NCBI GenBank assembly: GCA_030672345.1
Contig: DAOVGO010000134.1
Span: forward strand, 1 to 8,182
Source of the DNA: Methanosarcinales archaeon
GTDB lineage: Archaea; Halobacteriota; Methanosarcinia; Methanosarcinales; Methanogasteraceae
Reading direction: 5' to 3'
Length of the DNA: 8,182 nt
Part shown: piece after piece, positions 1 through 6,665 of the stretch
Layout: every line of letters starts with the position of its first letter
How positions within the stretch are numbered: position 1 is the stretch's first letter
Position numbers and translations under genes: made by a program
Notes under the pieces: generated by a model
Databases searched by the model: none
What the model saw: only the letters and a program-made list of their open reading frames with translations
Told to the model about the DNA's origin: nothing

Positions 1-117
1 GAGCCTGATACGGTCAGGGCTGAAGTCGAGAAGGAGTTGTGGGTGTACCTGACCGTTCTTGTGATGCTTCTTGCAGGACTCGAACTATACTATCTCCGGG
101 CGAGAGGCGAGTTGTGA
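1..117 (+). CDS. C-terminal end of a BatA-like vWA membrane protein (partial)
   Basis: Frame 1 is open from the window edge to a TGA at 115-117 and encodes 38 residues. They form one hydrophobic membrane-spanning segment (about residues 14-32) followed by a short basic tail ending LYYLRARGEL. The 621-residue BatA-like protein at 1579-3444 ends almost the same way (LYYLRHRGEL after a similar membrane segment), so this is probably the end of a paralogue. If so, its main body lies outside the window and would carry a double-membrane N-terminus and a vWA domain. Unlike the later copy, it is not followed by an overlapping vWA gene but by a repeat-rich spacer. The paralogy is an inference from this short tail; the reading frame itself is clear. 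Confidence 0.7.
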   Translation, partial: EPDTVRAEVEKELWVYLTVLVMLLAGLELYYLRARGEL

Positions 118-118
118 A

Positions 119-159
119 CCCCCGATCGAGGCGGGGAACGCCTGATACCTGCCAGGGGG
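119..159 (+). terminator. Possible GC-rich hairpin after the partial gene
   Basis: Directly after the stop at 117, CCCCG (120-124) can pair with CGGGG (132-136) around a 7-nt loop. The C run at 119-123 could alternatively pair with GGGGG at 155-159, which is followed by TTTAAT. There is no long T run, which archaeal termination generally relies on, so the terminator role is only a guess. Confidence 0.25.
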
Positions 160-202
160 TTTAATCGATGAAGAATCAGGAATCTTGCCTTCCACTAATC
201 AA

Positions 203-236
203 GGCTCTTTGACAATTCGCGAATGCAAGATCTCGT
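203..236 (+). repeat. Direct repeat family 1, copy A
   Basis: This shares the 12-bp core TGACAATTCGCG (210-221) and the trailing ATCTCGT (230-236) with copy B at 337-371. Its left part also belongs to the left inverted repeat of the 196-554 unit. Confidence 0.6.
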
Positions 237-336
237 AGATGAATCGTGCCTGTGTGGCATTAAGTGATTAGAAAAACGGTCATAAGAACACCAAAATCCA
301 GATAAAAATGCCACAAAACAAATGTGGAGTGATTAT

Positions 337-371
337 GGTTCTCTGACAATTCGCGTTGCTGGGCATCTCGT
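337..371 (+). repeat. Direct repeat family 1, copy B
   Basis: This is the second copy of the motif at 203-236, with the identical core TGACAATTCGCG at 344-355 and ATCTCGT at 365-371. The middle is diverged, with a one-base length difference. Its start, GGTTCTCTGA, is a near inverse of the end of repeat D (605-614, TCAGAGAGCC). Confidence 0.6.
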
Positions 372-374
372 GCG

Positions 375-452
375 TCTTTGCGACATTGCAACATTGCGAC
401 CTTGCGTTATATCAGAGAAACGCAAAGACGCGAGGGTGCAAGGACGCAAAGA
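375..452. repeat. Inverted array of 8-bp units, long imperfect hairpin
   Basis: The left arm (375-406) is four consecutive 8-mers: TCTTTGCG, ACATTGCA, ACATTGCG, ACCTTGCG. The right arm (421-452) is four 8-mers of the opposite sense: CGCAAAGA, CGCGAGGG, TGCAAGGA, CGCAAAGA. The outermost units pair perfectly, and by hand about 25 of 32 positions pair overall, leaving a 14-nt loop at 407-420. Whether it acts as an RNA hairpin, a protein-binding array or a repeat relic cannot be told from the sequence. Confidence 0.6.
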
Positions 453-513
453 ATGAAAAGCCCCAACTTTTCGGCATCTTTTAAAAACCACAGAATCCAT
501 CAGAATCAGGAAA

Positions 514-547
514 TTTTGGTCACTGCCACTCGAGATATCAAAGAGCC
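514..547 (+). repeat. Direct repeat family 2, copy C
   Basis: TTTTGGTC-ACTGCC is followed by CTCGAGATATC and AAAGAGCC. It recurs at 578-614 with small indels and substitutions. Its right end forms part of the right inverted repeat of the 196-554 unit. Confidence 0.6.
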
Positions 548-577
548 GTGATTATCCAAATGATCGATTTGGCGAAG

Positions 578-614
578 TTTTGGTCCACTGCCGTTCTCGA
601 GATATCAGAGAGCC
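578..614 (+). repeat. Direct repeat family 2, copy D
   Basis: This is the second copy of the 514-547 motif, about 65 bp downstream. It keeps TTTTGGTC, ACTGCC, CTCGAGATATCA and GAGCC. An upstream ATG at 580, in frame with the gene at 673, lies inside this repeat, which argues against that upstream start. Confidence 0.6.
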
Positions 615-640
615 CCAATTTTTCCGGAAAATCCCATCAT

Positions 641-669
641 CTTTTTATCCGTGCACGCCGTTTATAATA
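641..669 (+). promoter_or_regulatory. Candidate TATA boxes of the vWA operon
   Basis: Two AT-rich boxes precede the ATG at 673. CTTTTTATCC (641-650) is centred about 27 bases upstream, the distance expected if transcription starts on the ATG itself and gives a leaderless mRNA. TTTATAATAA (661-670) is a better TATA match but would place the start inside the gene. No ribosome binding site precedes 673, consistent with leaderless translation. The choice between the boxes is an inference. Confidence 0.35.
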
Positions 670-672
670 ACG

Positions 673-1560
673 ATGTATCCGTTTGTAGATGTTATCTTGA
701 AACTTGAGAAGAGGTCTCGACGATATCGATTCTACCGGCAGCTATTAAGCCTGATTGCGTTTTTTCTGCTCTGTTACGCGCTGCTGCTCTATATCAGTGT
801 GCCAGTCATCTTTGCACGGTACAGTTCCCACGACTTTGTACTGCTCGGGCATCCCGTGCGCGTGAAACTGTTGTGCACTGCTGCAATCGCTCTTGTTCCG
901 GCGGTTCTTTTCACATTTTTGATCCGCAAAAAGCAGGTAAACGTCATCAAGAGGATTGAGGGCAGATACCCCGCGCTAAAGGAGCGGCTATCCACTGCTT
1001 ATGACAATACAGGCATACAGAACATCATTGTGAACGATCTGTCACTTAGTGTGTCTGGCGACATCTCATCGGTCAAATGGTCGAAGATCATCAGCAAAAC
1101 CGGACTTATCATGTTGGTGCTGGCATCTGTCGTGCTATCCGGCGTTGTTTCCTTTGTATCGTCGCCGGATGCGCCCCGCCTTGTGACGCCAGAGCGGATC
1201 GAGTCCATGATCGCGCCTGCAGATGAGGCAGAACGCGAGGCGGCGGCTGATGAGGCGCGTTACCAGCAGATGCTCTCCGAACTTGGATATGAAGCCGGTT
1301 CAGGCGAGAGCGAGATCGCACAGATCTATGGGAAACCGTCGGTTGCCGTGATCGAGGGCACGAGCATCGAACTGGTGATGTTTTCGGATGCCGGCGTCGG
1401 GCAGAGCGCACGCAGGACAGAGAGCGATTGGGTGGATTTCATATCAGGAACCGTGTACACTGCAACCCCGGTCTCATCCGAGACCTACATCGACAAACTT
1501 CCGGAGGAGAACCGGGACCTGATCAGGGAGTACTTCATGGAGATGGCTGAGGCGGGTTAA
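673..1560 (+). CDS. Triple-membrane-segment protein of the vWA operon
   Basis: This is a 295-residue membrane protein. Hydrophobic segments lie at about residues 23-46, 64-85 and 141-163. The stretch between the second and third contains a basic, polar part with a YPALKERLSTAYD-like motif. The last 130 residues are soluble, with an acidic, alanine-rich helix around 180-205. The fold order loosely recalls bacterial DUF4175-type proteins found beside BatA-like genes, but I do not recognise the family with certainty and no enzymatic motif is visible. It is the first gene of the operon, 18 bases before the BatA-like gene, so it probably acts with the two vWA proteins at the membrane. I chose ATG 673 because the longer reading from 580 would start inside a DNA repeat and add non-membrane, arginine- and proline-rich sequence. 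Confidence 0.8.
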   Translation: MYPFVDVILKLEKRSRRYRFYRQLLSLIAFFLLCYALLLYISVPVIFARYSSHDFVLLGHPVRVKLLCTAAIALVPAVLFTFLIRKKQVNVIKRIEGRYPALKERLSTAYDNTGIQNIIVNDLSLSVSGDISSVKWSKIISKTGLIMLVLASVVLSGVVSFVSSPDAPRLVTPERIESMIAPADEAEREAAADEARYQQMLSELGYEAGSGESEIAQIYGKPSVAVIEGTSIELVMFSDAGVGQSARRTESDWVDFISGTVYTATPVSSETYIDKLPEENRDLIREYFMEMAEAG

Positions 1561-1578
1561 TGATCGGACGGTAATCAG

Positions 1579-3444
1579 ATGCTCTTTGCAAATCCCAATC
1601 TGGCGATGTGGGCGTTTTTCTTAAGCGTAATCCCGCTCATCATCGTGTATCTGCTCAGACCAAAGGCAAAGGATGTGCGGGTCCCATCTGTCATGTTTAT
1701 CGCGCAGATAACGCAGCAGAAAAAAAAATACGCAAGGGTGCTTAGCAAGCTCATCAAAGATCCTCTTTTTTTAATCCAGTTACTCGTCCTGCTATCCCTG
1801 ATTATTGCGATAGCCGCGCCTTACGTCATCGAACGCAGGGAGGTCAGCGGAGAGCACACCGTGATCATTCTGGACGGCTCTGCGAGCATGCAATCAGGAA
1901 ACAAGTTTGGTAAGGCTACCCGGATCGCAGAAAACCATCTCACTGCACAGAACAGTATCATACTCGCAGAGAACGTTCCTGTACTTGCCCTGCGTGGCGG
2001 AGACGTGGAAGCGGCAAAGAACGTGCTGGACAGCATCCCTGCGACTGCAACGACCGCGGACATATATCAGGCGATCACGCTTGGCAGCACACTGCTGACT
2101 GACGGGGGCGGCAGGATCATCGTTATATCTGATTTCACGAACTGGGACGGCGAAGACCCGTACATTGCAAAAAAACTCGCAGAAGGGGACGGGATCGGTG
2201 TGTCGTTCATGAGTGTCTCTGGCGGGGAAAATAAGATCGCCATAACCGGCGGATGGTTGTCGCCCGCGGACGATCAATATCAGTACACCTGCATCATAAA
2301 GAACTACATGAGTTCTGATGCGAACGTGGCAGTTGATGTCCGTTACAGCGGCAAACAGTCCGCAGACACGTACGATCTGAAGATAGGGGCGCACGACAGC
2401 GAATACTTCTCGCTCAAGGATGTTGGCGCCGGAACAACCGAGATAACGCTTCATCCGGCTGATGATCTGATGGTTGACAACCATGCGCATATCATCGTGC
2501 CGTTCCGGCAGACCCGAAGCGTGCTATATATATCTGACTATGAAAATTCCCCGTCAGCAACCGCGCTGAAACTGCTGCCATCTGTCGATGCCCGGTTCCA
2601 GACACCTGGCGAGGTGCGCAATATCAATATACATAACTACGATCTGGCGGTAGTCGGGCTCTGCAACGAGAGCCTGACGTCAGGGTTATTCGAAAACCTT
2701 GCAGATTATGCGGCGTCAGGTGGCGGCGTTGTGGTGATGGCGCAGGAAAGCCTGCTTCTGCCAGGCACCGATACCGGGAGGCTGCTGCCAGTGGTTCTGG
2801 TGTCACATGCAAATGAGACCACGCTTGAAGAGGCACAAGGAATTGTGATGCGTGATATCGATGCCACTGATATCGCGATCGGGCACCATCTGGCAGGGGA
2901 TGCAAAAAGCGCCTCGGTGACGTGGGTAACGTCTGACGAGGGCGTACCGATCATCTCGTACTGGAGAATCGGAGCCGGAAAAGTCGTTTATTTAGGAATT
3001 CCTGATATAATGGGGGACAATGCATGGAGTGACTTTCATACCAAACCCGAATACCCGATCTTCTGGTTGAATCTGGTCGATTATCTGTGCGGGGCAAGCA
3101 GTATCGAGGAATGCAACATGCAGACCGGATCGACCGTGCGGTTCGATCTGAATACACGGGTTGTGACGCCTGACGGGCGGTCGATCAAGACCGACAATCT
3201 GCTGCTCGACCAGACCGGCATATACCGGTCCCCTGACCGCGCGATCGCGGTTAATCTGTACAATGCGAAGGAATCGAACCTTGTGGATACTGGTGGCGCG
3301 GTGAGCGAGACTCCGGCAGCTCAGAAGGACGCGGGGACGACAAAGACCGACGTAAAAAAGGACTACGACTGGATCTTGCTGGCACTTGCGCTCATGCTGA
3401 TATTTACCGAGTTGTATTACCTGCGCCACAGGGGTGAACTGTGA
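1579..3444 (+). CDS. BatA-like vWA domain membrane protein
   Basis: This is a 621-residue protein. Residues 1-85 match the BatA (aerotolerance regulator) N-terminal pattern: a start LFANPNLAMWA, a first membrane segment at 8-26, a LLRPKAKDVRVPS stretch and a second membrane segment at 62-84. A vWA domain follows with a MIDAS metal site: D99-G-S-A-S103, a Thr/Asp pair near T159/D161, and D185. Residues 310-505 look like the Rossmann-like, glutamine-amidotransferase-like module often fused in such proteins, including WRIGAGKVVYLG at 462-473. A last membrane segment at about 597-616 precedes a short basic tail. The family is thought to act in membrane complexes with MoxR ATPases; the exact role here is unknown. 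The start is supported by GGACGGTAATC (1566-1576), close to the archaeal ribosome binding consensus. Its 3' end overlaps the next gene, indicating coupled translation. Confidence 0.88.
   Translation: MLFANPNLAMWAFFLSVIPLIIVYLLRPKAKDVRVPSVMFIAQITQQKKKYARVLSKLIKDPLFLIQLLVLLSLIIAIAAPYVIERREVSGEHTVIILDGSASMQSGNKFGKATRIAENHLTAQNSIILAENVPVLALRGGDVEAAKNVLDSIPATATTADIYQAITLGSTLLTDGGGRIIVISDFTNWDGEDPYIAKKLAEGDGIGVSFMSVSGGENKIAITGGWLSPADDQYQYTCIIKNYMSSDANVAVDVRYSGKQSADTYDLKIGAHDSEYFSLKDVGAGTTEITLHPADDLMVDNHAHIIVPFRQTRSVLYISDYENSPSATALKLLPSVDARFQTPGEVRNINIHNYDLAVVGLCNESLTSGLFENLADYAASGGGVVVMAQESLLLPGTDTGRLLPVVLVSHANETTLEEAQGIVMRDIDATDIAIGHHLAGDAKSASVTWVTSDEGVPIISYWRIGAGKVVYLGIPDIMGDNAWSDFHTKPEYPIFWLNLVDYLCGASSIEECNMQTGSTVRFDLNTRVVTPDGRSIKTDNLLLDQTGIYRSPDRAIAVNLYNAKESNLVDTGGAVSETPAAQKDAGTTKTDVKKDYDWILLALALMLIFTELYYLRHRGEL
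3431..3437 (+). promoter_or_regulatory. Ribosome binding site that sets the 3444 start
   Basis: GGGGTGA lies inside the end of the BatA-like gene, six bases before ATG 3444. This supports ATG 3444 (in TGATG) over the adjacent in-frame GTG 3441 and over the internal ATGs at 3525/3528. Confidence 0.6.
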
Positions 3445-5942
3445 TGGCGGAGATCATGAGTGCCATGAATTCCATAAACATCCTGGATATCATGAATATC
3501 ATGGATATAGCCGATATAATCGGCATGATGTTCGTAGATCGTGAGATCCTCTATGCGATCATCCCGATTCTTCTTATCGGCGCGTATTATCTCAAAAAAA
3601 GCACGAAAAAAGTACTTGTCCTGAGCAGGATGGTTGTTGCAGCCTTAATCATCATCGCGCTCGCATCCCCGTACACCCTGACCACGCACCGGATAACCGA
3701 TTCTGAGCCGACCATCACCATCATCGATGACCGGTCCGCGAGCATGGAGATCTTCAATGCGACGGTCGCAGACCAGGTATACGGCTTCATACACGACCGC
3801 AATCCGTCGACGCAGATAAAAACCTTTTCAGGCGATCAAACACCTATCGGAGATAAGATCCTGCAGTATGCCAGAGGAGACGACCATATCGTCCTTGTGA
3901 GCGACGGAAACAGCAATTACGGAGCCGGACTGGAAGATGCGGTCTCAGTCGTCTCCAAAACCAATACGACCGTCTATCTGATCGACCAGTCACCTGATCA
4001 CAACGATGTGAGCGTCGAGATTATCGGAAGCAAGAACGTGATCATCGGAAACAAGAACACATTCAGAATCGTGGTGCAGCAGGCTGGAACGCACGCCGCG
4101 TACGAACTGGCGGTCAAGGTGGACGATGAGGTCATATACCGCAGCAGGATCGAGCAGTTTGACCGGACAAAAGTCCGCCCGATCACTCATGCGTTTTCCA
4201 CACTCGGCACCCATGCCATATCAGCGAGCGTTACCCCTGAGGGGGATGACTATTTCCAGTCGAACAACGCCTTTGATAAGTCAGTGTACGTCGTTCCGAA
4301 GCCCGCGATCCTGCTGATCACGGATGAGGAGTCTAATCTCCGGGATACCGTCTCTGACCTCTACGATGTCACCGTGAGCAGCTCCGGATCTGCCGGGTTC
4401 TCGGATACGTACAAAGCCGTCATCCTTGATAACCGGTACATCGAGTCGATGCCGCAGCGCGATCTCGAGGCGCTCCGGGATTTTGTGAGCGATGGTCGCG
4501 GGCTGGTCGTTGTCGGCGGAGACAAGTCGTATGACCGCGGCGGCTATCTGGACTCCGATTTTGAGAAGATGCTTCCTGTCAAGTCGTATCCGAGCGAGTA
4601 CTACGGCAGGAATGACGTCATATTTGTTATGGACATCTCTGCGAGCACGTTTTCAGAGATCGTCGTCGGCACAGGGGTCACGTTCCTTGATTACGAGAAA
4701 GCGCTGGTGATCGACATCCTCGATGACCCGGACTTCAGGGATGACCGCGTGGGCATGGTCGCTTTCGGAGGAAAGGCGTACGAGGTGGCAGGTCTGACAT
4801 ATCTCGGCAACGACGCCGCAAGAGAGTCGCTGAAAGAGACGATAATGACGATAGAGCCGAAAGGAGAGATCACAACCACGCTGGATCAGGGACTGGCGAT
4901 GGCAGAGGAGATGCTTGCCAATTCAGCCGGCGCAAAGGACGTAATCGTCATATCGGACGGCAACATCGATGAGGGCATCTATGAGAGTTCGCGCTCTGTT
5001 GCTGCCAGGATGAATAACGCAGACATGAGGATGCATTTCATCCATGTGATGAGTTCGCCAACCGATCTGGTGACCAAGTTCGAGAAACTTGCCCACCGTG
5101 TGGACGGCACGTATCAGCAGACCACGTATCCGAGATCGGTCGCAATCTCAACCGCCCAGCCAGACGCAGAACCCACGCCAACACCGCCACCGGAAGAGCC
5201 AGGCACATACACAGTCTCGGTATTCACGAAGAACCATTTCATAACCGAGCACCTTGACCTCTCAGCCACGATCACCGGCTACAACGATGTCACATCAAAA
5301 CTCGGAGCAAAGAGGCTTGTTGTTACAGGTGATGGAAAGCCGATCGTCTGCGCGTGGAGATACGGGCTCGGGCGGGTTGTCGCATTGAGCACCGACAACG
5401 GGGGCAAGTGGAGTTCTGCGCTTTACACAGGCAACAACTCGCAACTGATCTCGTCGATTGTCAACTGGGCGATCGGCGATCCGAGATCAGAAGAGGGTAT
5501 CGTCATCGAGGCGGACGATGTATTCTTAGGCGACGTCTGCGAGATCACCATCATGTCAGATACCATACCAAACATGATGTTCGGCGGCGATGCGCTCGAT
5601 ATCTCAAGGATTGCTGAAAATACGTACAAAACGAGCATCGATCTGGATGCGGAGGGTGTTTATTACCTATCAGACTACGGGATCGCGGTGAACTATCCGG
5701 TCGAGTATCTGAATATTGGGATGAACCCTGATGCGGAGAAGGTCATCCAGTTGCACGGCGGAAGGGTGTATAACGAGAGCGAGACTGAGATGCTGCTGAC
5801 GGACGTGAAACGGAGATCGGTCAGAACCACGTACGAGCCTGTGAGCCAGAAAACATCGTTCATCCTTGCAGCGCTTGCGCTCTTCCTGATCGAGGTGCTC
5901 GCCAGAAGGGTGCGGGAGATCGCAAGAAGGAAGGAGGGGTGA
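3444..5942 (+). CDS. Large membrane protein with two vWA domains and an amidotransferase-like module
   Basis: This is an 832-residue protein. After an odd Met/Ile/Asp-rich leader (residues 1-28) come membrane segments at about 35-50 and 58-80, in a BatA-like arrangement. The first vWA domain has D96-R-S-A-S, a TPIGD motif near 133-137 and SDG near 154. An amidotransferase-like Rossmann region (about 285-385) follows. The second vWA domain has D397-I-S-A-S, a TTTLD motif near 477-481 and SDG near 505. A proline-rich linker (about 573-587) leads to a second module with WRYGLGRVVALSTD (about 638-651), and a final membrane segment (about 805-820) ends in a strongly basic tail. Both MIDAS sites look complete, so both may bind divalent metal. 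It overlaps the preceding gene in TGATG and is probably translated with it as part of one complex. No catalytic cysteine triad is evident, so amidotransferase activity is not claimed. Confidence 0.88.
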   Translation: MAEIMSAMNSINILDIMNIMDIADIIGMMFVDREILYAIIPILLIGAYYLKKSTKKVLVLSRMVVAALIIIALASPYTLTTHRITDSEPTITIIDDRSASMEIFNATVADQVYGFIHDRNPSTQIKTFSGDQTPIGDKILQYARGDDHIVLVSDGNSNYGAGLEDAVSVVSKTNTTVYLIDQSPDHNDVSVEIIGSKNVIIGNKNTFRIVVQQAGTHAAYELAVKVDDEVIYRSRIEQFDRTKVRPITHAFSTLGTHAISASVTPEGDDYFQSNNAFDKSVYVVPKPAILLITDEESNLRDTVSDLYDVTVSSSGSAGFSDTYKAVILDNRYIESMPQRDLEALRDFVSDGRGLVVVGGDKSYDRGGYLDSDFEKMLPVKSYPSEYYGRNDVIFVMDISASTFSEIVVGTGVTFLDYEKALVIDILDDPDFRDDRVGMVAFGGKAYEVAGLTYLGNDAARESLKETIMTIEPKGEITTTLDQGLAMAEEMLANSAGAKDVIVISDGNIDEGIYESSRSVAARMNNADMRMHFIHVMSSPTDLVTKFEKLAHRVDGTYQQTTYPRSVAISTAQPDAEPTPTPPPEEPGTYTVSVFTKNHFITEHLDLSATITGYNDVTSKLGAKRLVVTGDGKPIVCAWRYGLGRVVALSTDNGGKWSSALYTGNNSQLISSIVNWAIGDPRSEEGIVIEADDVFLGDVCEITIMSDTIPNMMFGGDALDISRIAENTYKTSIDLDAEGVYYLSDYGIAVNYPVEYLNIGMNPDAEKVIQLHGGRVYNESETEMLLTDVKRRSVRTTYEPVSQKTSFILAALALFLIEVLARRVREIARRKEG

Positions 5943-5943
5943 A
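5893..5943 (+). repeat. 51-bp direct repeat, left copy (3' end of the vWA gene)
   Basis: This is 50/51 identical to 6666-6716. The first 43 bases are an unbroken match, followed by one mismatch (G5936 against T6709) and then GGGTGAA. It covers the last 16 or so codons and the stop of the vWA gene. Confidence 0.95.
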
Positions 5944-5947
5944 TGGC

Positions 5948-6287
5948 TTACATCATCTTCTCAATTTCAGCAAGCGCGCTGCCAATCTGAATCTCCTCTG
6001 ATTCGACAATCTCTCCACCTCGCGTGTTTATGGTGTGGAAATGTCGAAATGCCTCCGTGGTGTGGCGCGTTGTCCCACCGCACAACCATAGTATCGCCAT
6101 CGAAAACATGGTATGCATACCGCCTCGTGACCGGTGTTGCATGCTCCTACACCTGAAGATGCCAGTGATTGATGAGTTCAACACGAATTTTCAGTGTTGA
6201 ATACCCCACAGTACTATCGAAATCAATAGATATAATTTTAGCAACAATCTTTGATTGTTTGAGTATCTTCAATGCGTTGTGTTGCAT
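5948..6287 (-). pseudogene. Broken TumE/DUF6516-type toxin gene
   Basis: The reading begins at ATG 6287, directly after the antitoxin stop (TGAATG). It gives 46 residues, then a TAG at 6149-6147, after which the same frame continues with EHATPVTRRYAYHV, then VRWDNAPHH and STFPHHKH. The last part, GGEIVESEEIQ to EIEKMM and the TAA at 5950-5948, is in another frame, so one base is gained (or two lost) near 6023. Joined up, the product is about 112 residues and matches the pattern I know for TumE/DUF6516 toxins: a KIVxKII start, VELIN, a DNAPHH signature, FPHHKH and a C-terminal VES-EE. TAG replaces what is often a tryptophan codon (TGG) at that position. With two lesions this copy is very probably inactive. 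It converges on the vWA gene with 5 bases between the stops. Confidence 0.8.
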
Positions 6288-6587
6288 TCAAACCAGACGT
6301 GTAATATTTTTCCATGCACCGAGCATGTCTATCGCAGCTTCCCATTCCATCCAGTCGTCTTCTTCCTTTATTGCAGCCCCCCGCTCCAATTTTTTGGAGA
6401 AGTCGCTAAAATCCATGCCATACTTTCTTTCAAACTTTTCGATGATGCGCTCATAGCGATTGAGTTTGTGCTCGACCATATCCCGGATTATATCTCTGAA
6501 GAATGTTGCAGGTGAGTCGTACAAACCGATATCCAAAAATGGTTTTGCGAGACTTTCCAGATCAGGGGTTATCTTGTAATCAGTCAT
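6288..6587 (-). CDS. Antitoxin-like protein upstream of the broken toxin
   Basis: This is a 99-residue soluble, charged protein. The N-terminal half (ITPDLESLAKPFLDIGLY, then FFRDIIRDMVEH) has a strand-helix-helix look like small DNA-binding antitoxins. The second half carries FERKYGMDFSDFSKKLE and an acidic DDWMEWEAA motif that I associate with archaeal antitoxins paired with TumE-type toxins. The family link is from motif memory. It would neutralise the toxin and probably repress its own promoter. The start is supported by GGGTGA on the - strand (6596-6591), three bases before the ATG, and by a strong TATA box upstream. The frame is intact even though the toxin downstream is broken. Confidence 0.75.
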   Translation of the reverse strand: MTDYKITPDLESLAKPFLDIGLYDSPATFFRDIIRDMVEHKLNRYERIIEKFERKYGMDFSDFSKKLERGAAIKEEDDWMEWEAAIDMLGAWKNITRLV

Positions 6588-6603
6588 GGTTCACCCGGTT
6601 CAC
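6588..6603 (-). promoter_or_regulatory. Tandem GGTTCAC motif at the antitoxin start, possible operator
   Basis: On the + strand GGTTCAC occurs at 6588-6594 and again at 6597-6603, separated by CC. The pair covers the expected transcription start, the ribosome binding site and the base next to the start codon, a usual place for an autoregulating antitoxin to bind. A function is inferred from position only. Confidence 0.3.
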
Positions 6604-6620
6604 AATTTTCTTGTGCCGCG

Positions 6621-6634
6621 TTTATATATCTTTC
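6621..6634 (-). promoter_or_regulatory. Archaeal promoter (BRE/TATA) of the toxin-antitoxin module
   Basis: Read on the - strand, GAAAGA (BRE-like, 6634-6629) precedes TATATAAA (6628-6621). A start about 25 bases downstream falls near 6599 and leaves a leader of roughly 12 bases before ATG 6587. This is the clearest promoter in the window. Confidence 0.65.
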
Positions 6635-6665
6635 TGATCCTGTCCGAGACTTGCCGTTCCGGTCA

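Larger units (their letters stand above)
196..554. mobile_element. MITE-like unit with 17-bp imperfect terminal inverted repeats
   Basis: The left end TAATCAAGGCTCTTTGA (196-212) is matched by the reverse complement of the right end (538-554), TAATCACGGCTCTTTGA, with 16 of 17 positions identical. Weaker similarity continues inward for about nine more bases. The unit is about 359 bp, has no coding capacity, and contains further internal repeats. These are properties of miniature inverted-repeat elements. I cannot see a clean target-site duplication next to the ends, and no transposase is present, so mobility is an inference. A paired regulatory site is an alternative. Confidence 0.4.
118..672. 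other. Repeat-rich non-coding spacer
   Basis: This stretch of about 555 bases lies between the partial BatA-like gene and the operon starting at 673. I see no convincing gene on either strand. It contains an imperfect terminal-inverted-repeat unit (196-554), two families of 34-37 bp imperfect direct repeats, an inverted array of 8-bp units (375-452), and an 11-bp direct repeat AGAATCAGGAA at 172-182 and 502-512. AGCCCCAACTTTTCGG (459-474) recurs with small changes at 611-627. The likely promoter of the vWA operon lies at its right end. Confidence 0.7.

Noticed and set aside
580..672. N-terminal extension of the first operon gene, starting at 580
   Set aside because: The added residues are encoded by DNA repeat D and look unlike a membrane-protein N-terminus. 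ATG 673 has a promoter box at a suitable distance.
118..672. CRISPR array
   Set aside because: Repeats are few, imperfect, irregularly spaced and present in both orientations, and no cas gene is nearby.
1894..2490. A 198-residue - strand open frame and other long antisense frames within the vWA operon
   Set aside because: They overlap well-supported vWA genes and show no domain or initiation signal.
5933..5987. A strong ribosome-binding-like GGAGGGGTGA followed by ATG 5943
   Set aside because: The frame stops after 15 codons and lies on the end of the broken toxin gene; the motif is explained by the vWA gene's last Lys-Glu-Gly codons.
6147..6149. The TAG in the toxin gene as a pyrrolysine codon
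   Set aside because: Pyrrolysine use exists in some methanogens, and none of the complete genes here ends in TAG, but the same gene also has a frameshift, so simple decay explains it better.
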